64,000 bases of DNA from Typha latifolia (taxonomy: Eukaryota; Streptophyta; Magnoliopsida; Poales; Typhaceae): assembly GCA_019914945.1 (NCBI GenBank), contig CM034103.1, positions 9,734,001-9,798,000 of the forward strand, written 5' to 3'. The first letter of the stretch is position 1, and the number at the start of each line of letters is the position of its first letter. Position numbers and translations under genes: made by a program. Under the pieces are notes generated by a model, which did no database searches, had not been told where the DNA came from, and worked only from the letters and a program-made list of their open reading frames with translations. This document shows positions 43,805-55,944 of the stretch, one piece after another.

Positions 43805-44412
43805 TGTTGACGATCTGGCTTATATCAAGAGTTTTAAGTTTCATGTGTCGAGGCATTCGAATACCAAAGCTCTAGAGGATTTGCACTTTGTAGGTGTTCG
43901 AATAGCCTCATAGGCATTCAAACACTGTACTACATTCCAGAATAGCTTTCTGGGGTTCGAATGGGTCTATGGGCGTTTGAACGGCCCGCGGGTTTTCTTC
44001 AGCATAAGTTAGCTCTATAAATACATAAGTTGGGATTTTAAGATTATGTTGCAAAAGATAAAACATAAGAGAGTTAGCCACTATTTTATTGAGGGAGATT
44101 AGAGTTGAGAAAACTCTTCATACTTAGATTTGCATAGTGGATTGAAGATTGCTTCGCCTTATGGATGTAATCATATCGCCGAGTCATGTAAATCTTATCT
44201 CTCTCCTTTTAGTCTTTTTATATTTCATGATTATTTGCAATAGGGGCTTTAATACTTGTTTAGAAGTATATGATTGCTATTCCTATATCATTAGCATCAT
44301 ATTTGAGTTTTTCCTAAATTGATTACATTTGTCCATTACTATCCCATTGAAGAGTTTGAGGGTGTTGGGTTTGCTTATGTTACCTTCCACCCATTTGGCT
44401 TTTAGCACAACA
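43805..44412 (+). repeat. 5' LTR of copia 2
   Basis: 608 bp. U3 has TTCGAA-type motifs at 43856, 43897, 43917, 43956 and 43976, then the TATA box CTATAAATA at 44015-44023. The downstream part has GATTTGCATAGTGGATTGAA, shared with the solo LTR at 15131-16009. Confidence 0.93.
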
Positions 44413-44494
44413 GACTAGTATCATAGCTTCAAAGTTTTAAACCTATGCTATTAGATTTGAGAATAGTTTTGTAGATTTGGAAAATTAATCTTGG

Positions 44495-47400
44495 AAAATG
44501 CTAGAATCATCCAAATTGAGGAAAATTGTGTCAAATGCAAAATTTGAGGTAGAAAAATTTGATGGCAGAAATAACTTTAAAATGTGCCGATGTGAAGTGA
44601 TGAACATCTTATTCTAACAAGAATTAGACATTACCTTAGAAGAGAAGTTCGAATAAGTCATAAGCAAAGAATTGGAGAAAATGAACCAACAAGCATATAT
44701 GTAGCACTATCCGACTTTGTTTAACAAAGGATTAAAAATACTTTATGATGAAGGAGAATTCAACAAAGAACTTATGGGAGAAATTGGAGGATACATTTAT
44801 AATAAAGAGCATAGAGAATCAACTCTATTTGAAGAAGTTCTTTCAGTTTCAGTACAAGAGTGGAACACCTATGAGTGAGTATTTGAACTTTTTCAACAAA
44901 CTACTTGCTAATTTATAAGACTTGGAGTGGAGATCTTGGATAAAGACAAAGCACTGGTGAATTCATTGCAAGATACCTACGACTATCCTACAACTATTTT
45001 GCTATATAGAATGACTCTATACATTATGACAAAGTTGCAGAGGCACTTATTAACAATGAGTATCGAAAATTGAATAAACAAGCTACTCATAAGTCATCAT
45101 TGGATGATTTGACTGCGAGGAGTAGATTAGAGAATAAGAAATTTGTGAAGAGAAGTAAATCCTTTTTGAAGTCAAGAAGTGCATCTTTAGATAAAAAATT
45201 AATTGCAAAAGACCAATGCTCTTATTATCGAAATAAAGGGCATTGGAAGAAATCTCAAAAGGTAAATATGGCATATTCGGATGGTGAGGATTTAGAGAAT
45301 GCACTAATAGGCTAGACTCTTGCTTGTGACAAGGATGAGTGGATATTGGATTCCAGGTGCAATACTATATGAGTCCCAACTAAGGTTTTCTACTTTTGAT
45401 AAAATTTTAGGTGGAGTTGTATTCATGGGTAATGATAGTCCGTGTAGTTGGCACCATCCGCCTAAAGCTTTATGATAGGTCCGTGAAAGAGTTAACATAA
45501 GTCCATTACATACCAAAATTGAAAAAGAATCCTATTTCACTTGGTATCTTAGAATCAAAAGGTTTAACTATTACATTGAGAGGTAGAGCATTAAATGTCT
45601 CTTTGAAAGCCCTAGTTGTAACGAAGGATATAAGAAGAACAAATCTATAGTTCTTGCATGGTTCTAAGGATATTGGTAGTGTAGACCTAGCTTCAATCAA
45701 TTTAGTTAATGCGGCTAACACTACTAGATTATGACACATGAGGTTGGGGCATTCGGGAGAGAAAGCATTGTAGATTTATCAAATCAATGATTGCTAAAGG
45801 GTGTGAAGAGTATCAAATTGAAATTTTATAAACATTGTGTTATGGGCAAGCAAACAAGGGTCAAGTTTGCACTAGAGTGCATCTAACCAAGAATATTTTA
45901 GAGTATATTCATACAAATATTTGAGGACCTACCCGAAAGGCTTCCTTAGGCAAAAAATATTAGTTTGTGACCTTTATGAATGACTATTCTATAATATCTT
46001 GAGTATACACTATGCATCACAAGCATAAAGTGTTGAAAATATTTTAGAATTAAAAAAAGATGATTTATAATCAAACTGGCAAGAAGATCAAAAAGCTCAT
46101 ATTGGATAATGGTGGTGAATAACATCGGGTCCTTTTATTAAATTATGCAAATAAGAAGGAATAGAGTGTCATTTCACAATTAGAGAAACACCTCAGTAGA
46201 ATAGCATGGGTGAGCATCTAAGCCCTACCCTACTAGAGAAGGTATAGTGTATGTTATCTAATGCTAGTTTGGGCAAGGAGTTTAGGCTGAGGCAATGATC
46301 TATGCATGACATCTCATCAATCAATTACCTTTATCTACAAACAATAGGAAGAGCCCATTAAAGGTGTTTGGCAAACCCGTTTTAGATTATAATTCTTTAT
46401 TTATTTTTGGTTGTCCTGCACATATTACTATGTGAGAGAGAGCAAATTGAATCATAGAGCTAATAAGGGCATCTTAGACTTTAGTATTGATGTGAAAGGA
46501 TTTTGGGTTTGGAGCCTGAAATTGAAGAAGGTGATTGTCAGCATGGATTTTACAATTGATGAATTATATATACTAAAGTAGAGTCAAAAGTCAGATAGCC
46601 CGATTGATGATAGTGTTGGAGATCGTTTCCACAGCTAGTGGAGTTTGATATAGATACAAGTCCTTTACATAATATATCTTTAGAGGAGGCAAATGAAGAA
46701 AAAGAATCAAATTTGCAAAAGGGTGACACCTCGGAGTCGGAGACAGATAAAAAAGACTCCATAGCAGTTAGAAGGCCACGAAGAGAGATTAGAAGGCTAA
46801 CACGCTATTCAGATATGCTAGCTTATGCACTTCCAATGGTTGATGAAGGCTTTTCTACTACATTCAAAGGAGCCATAAGGAACACTGAAAATGAAGATTG
46901 GAAAGTGGCAATGAATGACGAAATGAAAGCTCTTGATAAGAATAAGACTTGTGACTTAGTACAGCTTCCTAAAGAAAATAGAGCAATTGGATACAAATGG
47001 ATATATGTCAAGAAGGAAGATCCTCAATCGAAAGGCGATGTTAAATTCAAAGCTAGATTGGTAGCAAAATAATATACACAAAAGAAGAGAATTAATTATA
47101 ATGAAGTATTTTCCCTAGTAGTGAAACATTCTTCTATTAGCATTTTACTATTTTTGGTAGCTCAATTTAATCTAGAGCTAACTTAGATGGACATAAAGAA
47201 AACTTTCTTGCATGGCAATTTGGAGTAGGATATTTACATGTCCCAACAAAAAGGATTTAAAGTTAATGGGAAGGAAGGTTTAGTTTGCAAATTGAAGAAA
47301 TCCATATATGACATAAAATAGTCTCCAAGTCAATGACATAAATATTTGATCAGTTTATATGGAAGCAAAAGTATAAAAGAAGCCACTATAATTATTCGGT

Positions 47401-48297
47401 CTATTTTAGAAAACTTCAAAATGTATCTCTTATCTATCTGCTCTTATATGTAGATGATATGTTGATAACATCTACGAGTAAGGTGGAGATTGATAAATTG
47501 AAGCTCTAATTACATAAAGAAGTTGAAATAAAGAATTTAGGAAAGCTAAGAAGATACTCAGCATAGAAAGGGGACAGTATGCTTGACACAAGAACAATAT
47601 TTGAAGAAGGTTTTACAGCAGTTTGGTATTGGTATTGATAATAAGATAAAGTCAATTAGTACAATGTTAACACCTCATTTTAGATTTAGTGTAGCTATGT
47701 CATTGAGCATAGTTGCCGAGAGAGATTTTATGTCCAAGATAACATATGTAAATTTGAGGTATTTTGAGATACTTTCATGGTACTTCGAGAGTTGGATTGA
47801 AATTTATAAAAGACGATAGACTTAGTCTACATCTTATTGGATATATAAATTTAGGCTATGTTGGTGATTTAGACAAGCACAAAACTATTACTGGATATGT
47901 ATTTTCATTTGTTTGAGGACTTGTGTTTTGGAGGTTTACTTTGTAGTCGATAGTTGCTCTATCTACTTTAGAGGCCGAGTATATCATAGTGACAGAGGCT
48001 ATAAAGAAGATTATTTGGTTGATTAGCTTGACAAATGACTTGGGTGTATACCATGAGTAGGTGAAATTATATTATGATAGCCAAAGTATAATTTATTTGA
48101 CAAAGAACCAAGTTCATCATACTAGGACAAAACTTATTGATGTTTCTTTTTATTTTGTGAGGGAAATGTTGGATGAAAAAGATATTTCCCTTTGTAAACT
48201 TGAGACTACAGATAATCCTACAGATACGTTGACGAAAGTGGTGAGAAAGATCAAGTTCCAACATTGTTTGGACTTGATCAATATCACTCATGTTTGA
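44495..48297 (+). pseudogene. Copia 2 gag-pol remnant
   Basis: Gag traces from about 44500 (KFEVEKFDGRNNFKMCRCEV). Protease/integrase traces follow (IFGCPAHITM near 46400). Reverse transcriptase is best kept at 46638-47070 (DWKVAMNDEMKALDKNKTCD, GYKWIYVKK, KARLVAK) followed by a stop. The catalytic YVDD is at 47447-47458, in a different frame from its surroundings. RNase H/C-terminal part at 48061-48297 (LYYDSQSIIYLTKN, TDTLTKVV). Stops and frameshifts throughout; no product is possible. Confidence 0.88.
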
Positions 48298-48422
48298 CTG
48301 TTTTAGATTTGGCATCTTAAGACGCAAATTTGTAAACGATGCATTTTGGGAGGTTTCAGTCAGTTTGCAGTGGTGGATAAAAATTTGGTTGAATTCTTAA
48401 TATTCTTGCCAAGGTAGAGAAT

Positions 48423-49031
48423 TGTTGAGGTTTGGCTCATATCAAGAGTTTCAAGCTTCATGCATTAGGGCATTCAAAGGGGCCCTGGGAGTATTTGAAA
48501 GCCAAAGTCTGAGAGGATTTGCATTTTGTAGGCATTCGAACGCCCTCCTGCATTCTAGATAGCTTTTCGTGGGGGTTCGAATAAGCCCATGGAGGTTCAA
48601 ATGCCTCGCAGGTTTTCATCAGCATAAGTGAGTCCTCTAAATACATAAGCTGGGATTTTAGGGTTATGTTGAAAGAGAGAAAACACAAAAGAGTTAACCA
48701 CCATTATATTGAGGGAGATTAGAATTGAGAAAACTCTTTGATACTTAGATTTGCATTGCAGATGGAAGATTGTTCCACCCCATGGATATAGGCATATTAC
48801 CGAACCACATAAATCTTATTTTTCTCTTTATTTTTTTTATATTTTGTGATTATTTCTAATAGGGTTTTCAATACCTATTTAGAAATATTTGATTGCTATT
48901 TCTCTATAATTAGTATCATATTTGAGTTTTTCCCAAATTGATTGCATTTGTCCATTACTATTCCATTGAAGAGTTTAAATGTGTTAGATTTACTTCTGCT
49001 ACCTTCCATCTATTTGGCTTTAAGCACAACA
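48423..49031 (+). repeat. 3' LTR of copia 2
   Basis: 609 bp, same layout as the 5' LTR. The motif cores are at 48473, 48494, 48535, 48576 and 48596. The TATA box has decayed (CTCTAAATA). Confidence 0.93.
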
Positions 49032-49039
49032 GTTATTAA

Positions 49040-49480
49040 TTCACAAATAATTATGATAACTTATTCTTTGTAAAGATGACATGCCTCATTCTTATGGGTT
49101 GCAGTGAGATGAGGAAGACAATAAAGTATACCTCGTTTACCGATCAAATTCAACTAAAAAATCTATGGGTTTCATGTTGTCAGGATGACTTGGAGAACAT
49201 TGGAAAGTTGCTTGCAAACTGTGGTTTCATAGTTGGGAGCATATTCTCAAGATATTCTCTGAAGTCAATTAAAACTCCAAGCAATAGTGGCGGCTATGAT
49301 GGCAAATGCTTCCGTTCAAATGGATGGATGATGCGGGAACAACGTAATTTCCTTCTTTCTTTACCCACTGGCTATGGTGTCGAACGACCCCAACCAAATG
49401 AAATTTTTTTTTTTCAATTGTTCGATTAAATAGTAGTAAGTTATGATGAAATTATTTATTACAATTGTTCAACGTAATTT
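49040..49480. other. Spacer between copia 2 and the acyltransferase array
   Basis: A 117-codon open frame (49076-49429) has no recognisable motif or context and is treated as chance. Homology to the array unit's gene 3' flank begins at about 49484. Confidence 0.5.
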
Positions 49481-49830
49481 CCTTCGCGTCAGGTGATTGC
49501 TTTCAATTGTTCAATTAAATTTGTTTGTTGATTTATTTTTTTCTAATATCTTCCATATCTGGATAAATTGTAGTTATTTGTGATGACGATATTTAAACAT
49601 GTTAATCCAAATAATTTTCATTCATGAATTTATTCAAAAGAAAAGATTTCTATTACAGTACTACAGAATACAACAAAACAAATTTTCTTTTTCATTTTCT
49701 CAGACATAAATCTCAAACTAGTAATGTTTGCCATTAACAAGGATAAAAAAAACACAACTATTCTATTCAAAAAAATTAATCATTCGTATTGCATTAGCAC
49801 TTGACGTCCTCTCACTTGGCTTGTTCATGT

Positions 49831-50727
49831 TCAACTAGTGCTAGCCGTCAGGGCAGCAACTGGTTTCTCCAAACTGCAGCTGTTACCATAAGTCTGGGTC
49901 TCAATCTTATCATCCAAGGAGTAACAAATATTCTGGAAAGTAGGAAGATTTCTCTCGAATAATGGCACATAGGCATCAACGCTTCCATCTTCTCCGAAAA
50001 AAGAAGGCACGACAAATAGCAGCCCTTCCATGGGAAAGTAGGACGGAATGAAATAGAAAGGCTTGCCACCACCGAAGTCCATGAACCGCATTGGAAACCC
50101 TAGCCAGCTGTTTACGTCCACGTCCGGATACAAGGCCTCGGCATCCGGATCCGTCAACGGTACTAGATCCTCCTCCTCCACTACTTTGGAGCTCGCAAAG
50201 TCTATGAAGGACCTAAAGTAGCGATCATTCAACCTGGTGACTTGGCTATGGATGACCTCAGCCGCGTAATGCAACGGACTATTGATGAGCTCACCAACCT
50301 TGCTGCTGCAATATGCCCATAAGACCAAGTTGCCGAAATACTCTTCAGGAACCTCAGGGTCCATCCTGTGGCGGCCGTTCACGGCTATGCGAAGGCGGGT
50401 GGTCTCCCCGGCCTCAACGCCGCGAGCCATCGTCACCGTCCTCCACAGGTGAGCCATTAAGCTCTCGAATGTGCTGTACTTGGTATTAGACCTTGAAGAG
50501 ACCTTGGCTTTCAGCTTGGCGATGAATTCTTTTGTGAAGTGAACCCTGTGAACGACTGTCTCTTCCGTCGGCATGTATCCGGAGAGGAACCTAGTTCCCT
50601 TGGGCCTGTACTCCGCCATACGATACTCAAATTCAATTTGAGGCGGGTCTCGGGGTGCGAAGAAACTCGTGCGGTCATGCATTGGGCTTGAGCCGATGTC
50701 CACACCTCGACATGCGCTTGCCCACGA
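49831..50727 (-). pseudogene. BAHD acyltransferase copy A, 5' half missing
   Basis: Encodes roughly residues 168 to the end of the BAHD protein seen in the neighbouring copies, with no internal stop (ends ALTASTS). It is clearly more diverged than copies B-D, including its own 3' flank (49484-49830). The N-terminal half with the catalytic HHxxxDG motif is gone: at 50724-50727 the gene breaks inside WASACRG and runs into the 3' flank of copy B. The C-terminal motif reads DFGGGKP where most BAHD enzymes have DFGWG. It cannot make an active enzyme. Confidence 0.92.
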
Positions 50728-50819
50728 TGATAAAAAAAAAACATATCTATCATATTCAAAAGAATGAATCATTCTTATTGCATCAGCACTTCTCGTCCTC
50801 TCACTTGGCCTGTTCAAGT

Positions 50820-52210
50820 TCAAATAGTGCCAGCCATCAAGGCAGCAAATGGTTTCTCCAAACTGCAGCTATTACCGTATGTCTCCATCTCTATCTTATC
50901 TTCTAAGGAGTAGCAAATGTTTTGAAATGTAGGAAGCTTGCTCTCAAATAAGGGCACATAGGCATCAACGCTTCCATCTTCTCCGAAGAAAGAAGGCACG
51001 ACAAATAGCAGTCCTTCCATGGGGAAGTAGGACGGAATGAAATAGAAAGGCTTGCCCCCACCGAAGTCCATGAACCGCATCGGAAACCCTAGCCAACTGT
51101 TTACGTCCACGTCCGGATACAAGGCCTCGGCATCCCGGATCCGTCAACGGTACTAGATCCTCCTCCTCCACTACTTTGGAGCTCGCAAAGTCTACGAAGG
51201 ACCTAAAGTAGCGATCATTCAACCCGGTGACCTGGCTATGGATGACCTCGGCCGCGTAATGCAACGGACTATTGACGAGCTCGCCAACCTTGCTGCTGCA
51301 ATATGCCCATAAGACCAAGTTGCCGAAATACTCTTCGGGAACCTCGGGGTCCATCCCTGTGGCGGCCGTTCACGGCTATGCGAAGACGGGTAGTCTCCCG
51401 GCCTCAACGCCGCGAGCCATCGTCACCGTTCTCCACGGGTGAGCCATCAAGCTCTCGAATGTCTTTGTACTTGGTATTAGCCCTTGAAGAGACCTTGGCC
51501 TTCAGCTTGGCGATGAATTCTTTTGTGAAGTGAACCCCGTGAATTTGTCTCTTCCGTCGGCTTGTATCCAGGAGAGGAACCTAGTTCCCTTGGGCTGTAC
51601 TCCGCCATACGATGCTCAAATTCAATTTGAGGCGGGTCTCGCGGTGCAAAGAAACTCGTGCGGTCATGCATTGGGCTGAGCCGATGTCCACACCTCGACA
51701 TGCGCTTGCCCACGAGACTAGGAAGTGGGTGGTTCCGTAGCCATCGCCAAGCTTGTGGTGGAAGGTGAATCCCACGACGAGTGTTCCGCGGGCAAAACGT
51801 GTGAGTTGAACCTGGGCCAACTCCTCCACACCCCATGGGCTTGGGTGTAGGCTGAGCAACGCCGGCGATGGCTCGGATGTCATGACATCGTCGTGGATTG
51901 CATCCACCGAGGCCTCCACGAATCTCACTCCCTCGTCATTGAGGATGATGGCAGGATTGCCATCGGCGTCCTCTCCGAGTCTCCCTGCCCACTCTTTGAA
52001 GGTGGTGAGGACTTTTGCGAGGCTTCTCTCCCACACGGAGTTGGGAGGGTTGGGTGCACGGAAGGCGCAAATGGCAGCGAAGTGGGCGTCGTCGGTTACC
52101 TTGTCGAAGAGGCTCAACTTAACAAGTTCAGGGGTGGTACTGGAATGAGGATCATCAATACCTTCGTAGGCAGGCTTTAGGAGTCTTGAACTCTCTATCT
52201 TCACTTCCAT
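50820..52210 (-). pseudogene. BAHD N-acyltransferase copy B, frameshifted
   Basis: BAHD enzymes move acyl groups from CoA to amines or alcohols in the cytosol; the start MEVKIESSRLLKPAYEG and overall layout suggest the amine (agmatine/putrescine/tryptamine) hydroxycinnamoyltransferase group. Single exon, about 445 codons. The N-terminal 200 residues are open, with HHKLGDG at about residues 151-157 (catalytic His152, Asp156). Compared with copies C and D there are at least six 1-3 base indels (near 51130, 51355, 51398, 51465, 51545, 51597 and 51676), most in short runs. As assembled it is non-functional, but several indels could be consensus errors. Confidence 0.9.
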
Positions 52211-52330
52211 CTCTCAACCTGGACGAGCTAGTTCTGGTAACAATTCGGTAAATGATAACTTCTGTGTTCGTTAGAAGGCTATGTAAGCTTGTTGTGTTGG
52301 TTGTGATGTTTGCGGGTCGGGTGAGTAAGG

Positions 52331-52340
52331 ACTATATAGT
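52331..52340 (-). promoter_or_regulatory. TATA box, BAHD copy B
   Basis: ACTATATAGT, about 122 bases before the start codon. Identical sequence and spacing occur in copies C and D. Confidence 0.65.
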
Positions 52341-53167
52341 GAGGAATTAAGTGCCCATGTCAAAGTTGGCAGCAGTTGAAACAAGTAAAAAATGCAGGAT
52401 TGTATTGTAATATATTGACCCATTCAAGCTTTCGGGCGGTCCTTGCAGGCTTCTATTTATATAGTGATACCTCCTCTACGTATTAATTGCTCTCGATTAA
52501 ACTGGGGTCAATTTTACGGGGCGTCCGTCTGAAACAAGATTACAAGAGTAGATGTTTTTCGTTGAAAAGTTCAAACCCATCAAATAATCTGCAAGTCGTC
52601 TCGATCCATTTCAATAATAGTCGATCTGCACTAAGAAAGAAGAAGAAATAATGGTCTGTAATATATTGACCAGTCAATATTTTTTAAACATTTTTTAACT
52701 GGTCAGGTCTTGCTTGCCTTATGATTGCTCGTGCTTTTTATAATGTCCTTTTCAATTAATATTAGAAAAGATTACCTCATACTTGAGCAGAGTAACCTGA
52801 CACGTCTCCCAAACAATTTAATATTCTTCTCTCTATTGTGGGGCTTGTCGCAAAGACACATGTAAACTTTAAATCAATGGCTCGTTAAAGTCTTAATTTG
52901 ATGGTTAATATATCGTTATCTTTTACATAACATAACAGAATAACAGTCGACTAACCCCATATTGATCACTTGGTTAACTATTAAATTTAACTAACATATA
53001 TGGGTTAGGAGTTTTGCTATATATACATCAATTAGCTAGCATGTGATGTTATCAATGAATCAAACGGTGGATAAGCCCATTCCTTACGGGTTGGAAGTGA
53101 GTAATTATTTTCTCTGCTCGAATGGTTCCTTTGTATGATAAGCTATTCACAAGATGGGAACTACACG

Positions 53168-53377
53168 TAGGGATGTAAATGAGTCGAGCCTCGAGCGAGA
53201 CGGCTCCGGCTCGAGCTCGGCTTGAAATTAATTTCGAGCCTTAGAATTGGGTTCGAGGCGCGGCTCGGCTCAACTCGAGCCGAACTCGAGCCTGAAATGA
53301 GCCCGAAATGAGCCTATCATTAAATCTCATTCAAGTAAAGCCGGATCGAGCCGAGCCAAGCTAGATTGACCCCAAGC
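53168..53377. repeat. GAGCC-rich MITE-like repeat, unit 1
   Basis: Starts TAGGGATGTAAATGAGTCGAGCC and is made of GGCTCGAGC/GAGCCGAGC words that can fold on themselves. The TAGGGATGTAAA start is common in plant hAT-like MITEs; no opposite end was found. Copies at 58293 and 63410. Confidence 0.6.
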
Positions 53378-53795
53378 CGAGCCAAAGAAGAAAAAGAAGA
53401 AGAAGGAGGAGGAGGAGGACAAGGCACGGCAGCACGGCGGCTTGCCATTGTCGAAGGAGGACAAGGCGGCATCGCTGCGGCTTGCGCAGCTGGCTGAAGA
53501 AGAAGAAGAAGAAGGAGGAGGAGGAGGAGGAGAAGGAGGGCGGGGCACCGGGGGTCCGTGGCTGCTTGCCACTACTAAAGGAGGAGGAGGAGGAGGGGCG
53601 GGACACCGCGGGTCCATGGCTGCTTGCCGCTACCGAAAAAGAGGAGGAGGGGCGGGGCACTGTGGCGGCTTGCCGCTGCCGAAGAAGAAGAAGAAGAAGG
53701 AGAAGGAGGAAGGGTGGGGCACCGAGGGTCCGTGGCTACTTGCCGCTGCCGAAGGAGGAGGAGGAGGGGCGGGGCACTACGGGTCTGTGGCTGTT
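53378..53795. repeat. GAAGAAG/GGAGGA minisatellite, unit 1
   Basis: About five or six imperfect 60-90 bp units: (GAAGAAG)n(GAGGAG)n, then GGGCGGGGCACCG, GGTCCGTGGCTGCTTGCC, GCTGCCGAAG. Open on both strands in several frames (poly-E/G on plus, poly-S/P on minus), which reflects the triplet repeat and not a gene. Copies follow at 58508-58915 and 63626-64000. Confidence 0.85.
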
Positions 53796-55600
53796 TGGCA
53801 CTGCATGGACGTGTCATCATATGTGGCCTCGGTTGTTCTTGCATTAACTGCTAGGGATGGGATTGAGCTAGATGTTGGTAAAAGAAGTTGTACACTGAAG
53901 GAGCATGGTTCTTCATTGAATAACAACTCACCTATTAGCCCTCAACCAGCTTGAGCAATGCCAAGCTGACAAATAGAGTGGAATATATTGAACCGTCAGC
54001 ATCCCTTATTAGTTTCTAAATCTTAGTAGTCCCCTCAATCAGCATGTCAATTATGAAATTGACCTCCTCTCCCTAATTAGCTGTCATACACGTTTCGTGC
54101 TATCGAATTGCTTCGTGGACACCACCATTTCCTCTTAAAATGATCTTTCCTACATAATGCCCATGCAAATTTTTGAGCTTCCAAGAGTTCTGTTTTGATT
54201 TGGATTTGGCCTTATCTTGTTAACCTATATAAGGATTGGGATGCCCTAATCCTAAGGAGGTCGGTGATTGCTTTTGATAAGGAGTTTTTGAGGTTACAAC
54301 GTTCTTCTATCAACAAGGTCTGTCTCTTCTACAACGTACCAAACTTTCATTTTAAGGGTCTTCTAGATGAAGGATCAATCTCGAGGGTTATTGAGATTGG
54401 AGATCAATCATGGGAAGTGGTGAATCATGAGTTCTAACGAGTAAGACTGAGAGAGACAACGTCGTGGGGATCGACGGGTTATTTTGTAAGTCAGTCTTGT
54501 AACTGCTATAAATTTAGTGATTAGTTTTGATCCGAGTTTGGATCCATGGTTTGAGGGGAAGGAGTGGTAGGGAACACTTGAGTAGAAAAACTGGAGAGCT
54601 CTCTATGGGGATGATGATTCCTGCTCGATTCAAAATCAAGCTACAGATTTTAATTCATAATGATTAAGGAGCAAAAGTTTGGTTCAAACTGATTAGAGCC
54701 TTCGAGCAGATCACGCAAAACAATAACGAAAAATCTAGAAATCTCGTCAAACTTAGTGTTTCCTTTGATGAATCTCCTACTAAGAATCAAGAATATTTTT
54801 ATCACACTTATAAAAAAGATACTAGATGGTAGTCGACTTGGTTAGAGTACCATCATTTACTCAAGCATTAAAGGAGCTTAAAGAACATTGGACATGTCTA
54901 GTTTCTTTAGCGAGTGATCCATGTTGAGTTGAGGACAACAAGGAGCAATCTACTTTCACTAATTGTCCATTGAGGTGGAAAAACTCCGCAAGAGAGGGAC
55001 TTTAATCGAGGCCATCCGAAATACGGTTACAATAATTATAGGAGAATCTTGTACTTTGTTGGAAGTGAAATAGATTTATCTCAAGAGATTGATTAGATGG
55101 GTGATTTATTTTTCTCTTTAATGATCACTAAAGGAGAATTTTTTATATTTGAAAAAATTATGTCTAGATTCTTGGGCATGTTTTCCACACTATTTTGGAT
55201 TTATTTTTCAAGTTACTTTTTTTTGGTCTTCTAGCTTCAATTCAAATTTGGTTCTCAAACCAAGTAGGATTTGACATTTCTCGATTACTTTAATTTAGAT
55301 TTAACTTTTCATATCTTCGTTACTTAGAAAGTCTAAATTTTCTATATCTCTAGCAAGATTTTCACAAGTAATAATTAAATAGAATTTCGATTCGATTTTA
55401 GTATAATCTACAAGATTTTCTACCCACTTCAGCGAATTGCTCTAGTTCTCCGACCTAAATCTTGACTTCTTTTAGGCAAAGATGGGCATTGCATATATTC
55501 AACCCGTGATATCGAGTTACGATACTATGTTAATTTAGTAACTACTTTAAAACCTTAAGCTATAAAGAATAGTAATTTTTATATTCATATTCTAATAGCT
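53796..55600. other. Unrecognised 1.8 kb part of array unit 1
   Basis: Contains an 80-codon open frame at 54195-54437 (starts MIWIWPYLVNLYKDW, ends SWEVVNHEF) that is identical in unit 2 at 59314-59556, and a further stretch that reads KNQEYFYHTYKKDTRW before a stop. Stops and short frames suggest a dead transposon or captured gene fragments, but no domain was recognised. The rest (55100-55600) is AT-rich and noncoding. Confidence 0.5.
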
Positions 55601-55944
55601 CTGAAGTAATTTCTTTCAATTGTTCAATTAAATTAATTTGTTCATTTATTTGTTTCCAGCATCTTCCATATCTGGATAAATTGTAGTTAGTTATGATGAA
55701 GATATTTAAACATGTTAATTTCCATTCATGAAATTATTCGAAAGTAATGATTTCTATTACAGAATTACAGAATTGCACAATACAAACAAAACCATTCTTC
55801 TTTTCTTGTTATTTGACATCTATGCCTAACTAGAATAGTTTGTCATTAACGATGATAAAAAAAAAACATATCTATCATATTCAAAAGAATGAATCATTCT
55901 TATTGCATCAGCACTTCTCGTCCTCTCACTTGGCCTGTTCAAGT

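Larger units (their letters stand above)
43805..49031 (+). mobile_element. Ty1-copia retrotransposon 2, decayed, TSD GTTAT
   Basis: LTRs 43805-44412 and 48423-49031 both start TGTTGA and end CACAACA, and are flanked by GTTAT (43800-43804, 49032-49036). A mutated primer-binding site (ACTAGTATCATAGC) follows the 5' LTR. The interior has all copia domains in order but with dozens of stops. The LTRs have also diverged, so this is an old insertion. The LTR relates to the solo LTR at 15131-16009. Confidence 0.93.
50724..55848. repeat. Tandem array unit 1 (5125 bp)
   Basis: From ACGATGATAAAA at 50724 to the same word at 55849. Contents left to right: BAHD copy B with promoter, a GAGCC-rich MITE-like repeat (53168), a purine-rich minisatellite (53378-53795), about 2 kb of unrecognised sequence, and the gene 3' flank of the next copy. 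Nearly identical by eye to unit 2; most differences are single-base indels. Confidence 0.95.

Noticed and set aside
49076..49429. 117-codon frame between copia 2 and the BAHD array
   Set aside because: No motif, no splice or promoter context, and it begins in sequence just outside the copia target site; most likely chance.
51882..52180. 88- and 95-codon plus-strand frames opposite BAHD copies B, C and D
   Set aside because: Antisense shadows of the acyltransferase, repeated wherever the gene is repeated.
53378..53954. Long plus-strand E/G-rich and minus-strand S/P-rich reading frames in the array units
   Set aside because: They are open in several frames on both strands because the DNA is a triplet minisatellite; there is no conserved domain, and the sequence varies by triplet number.
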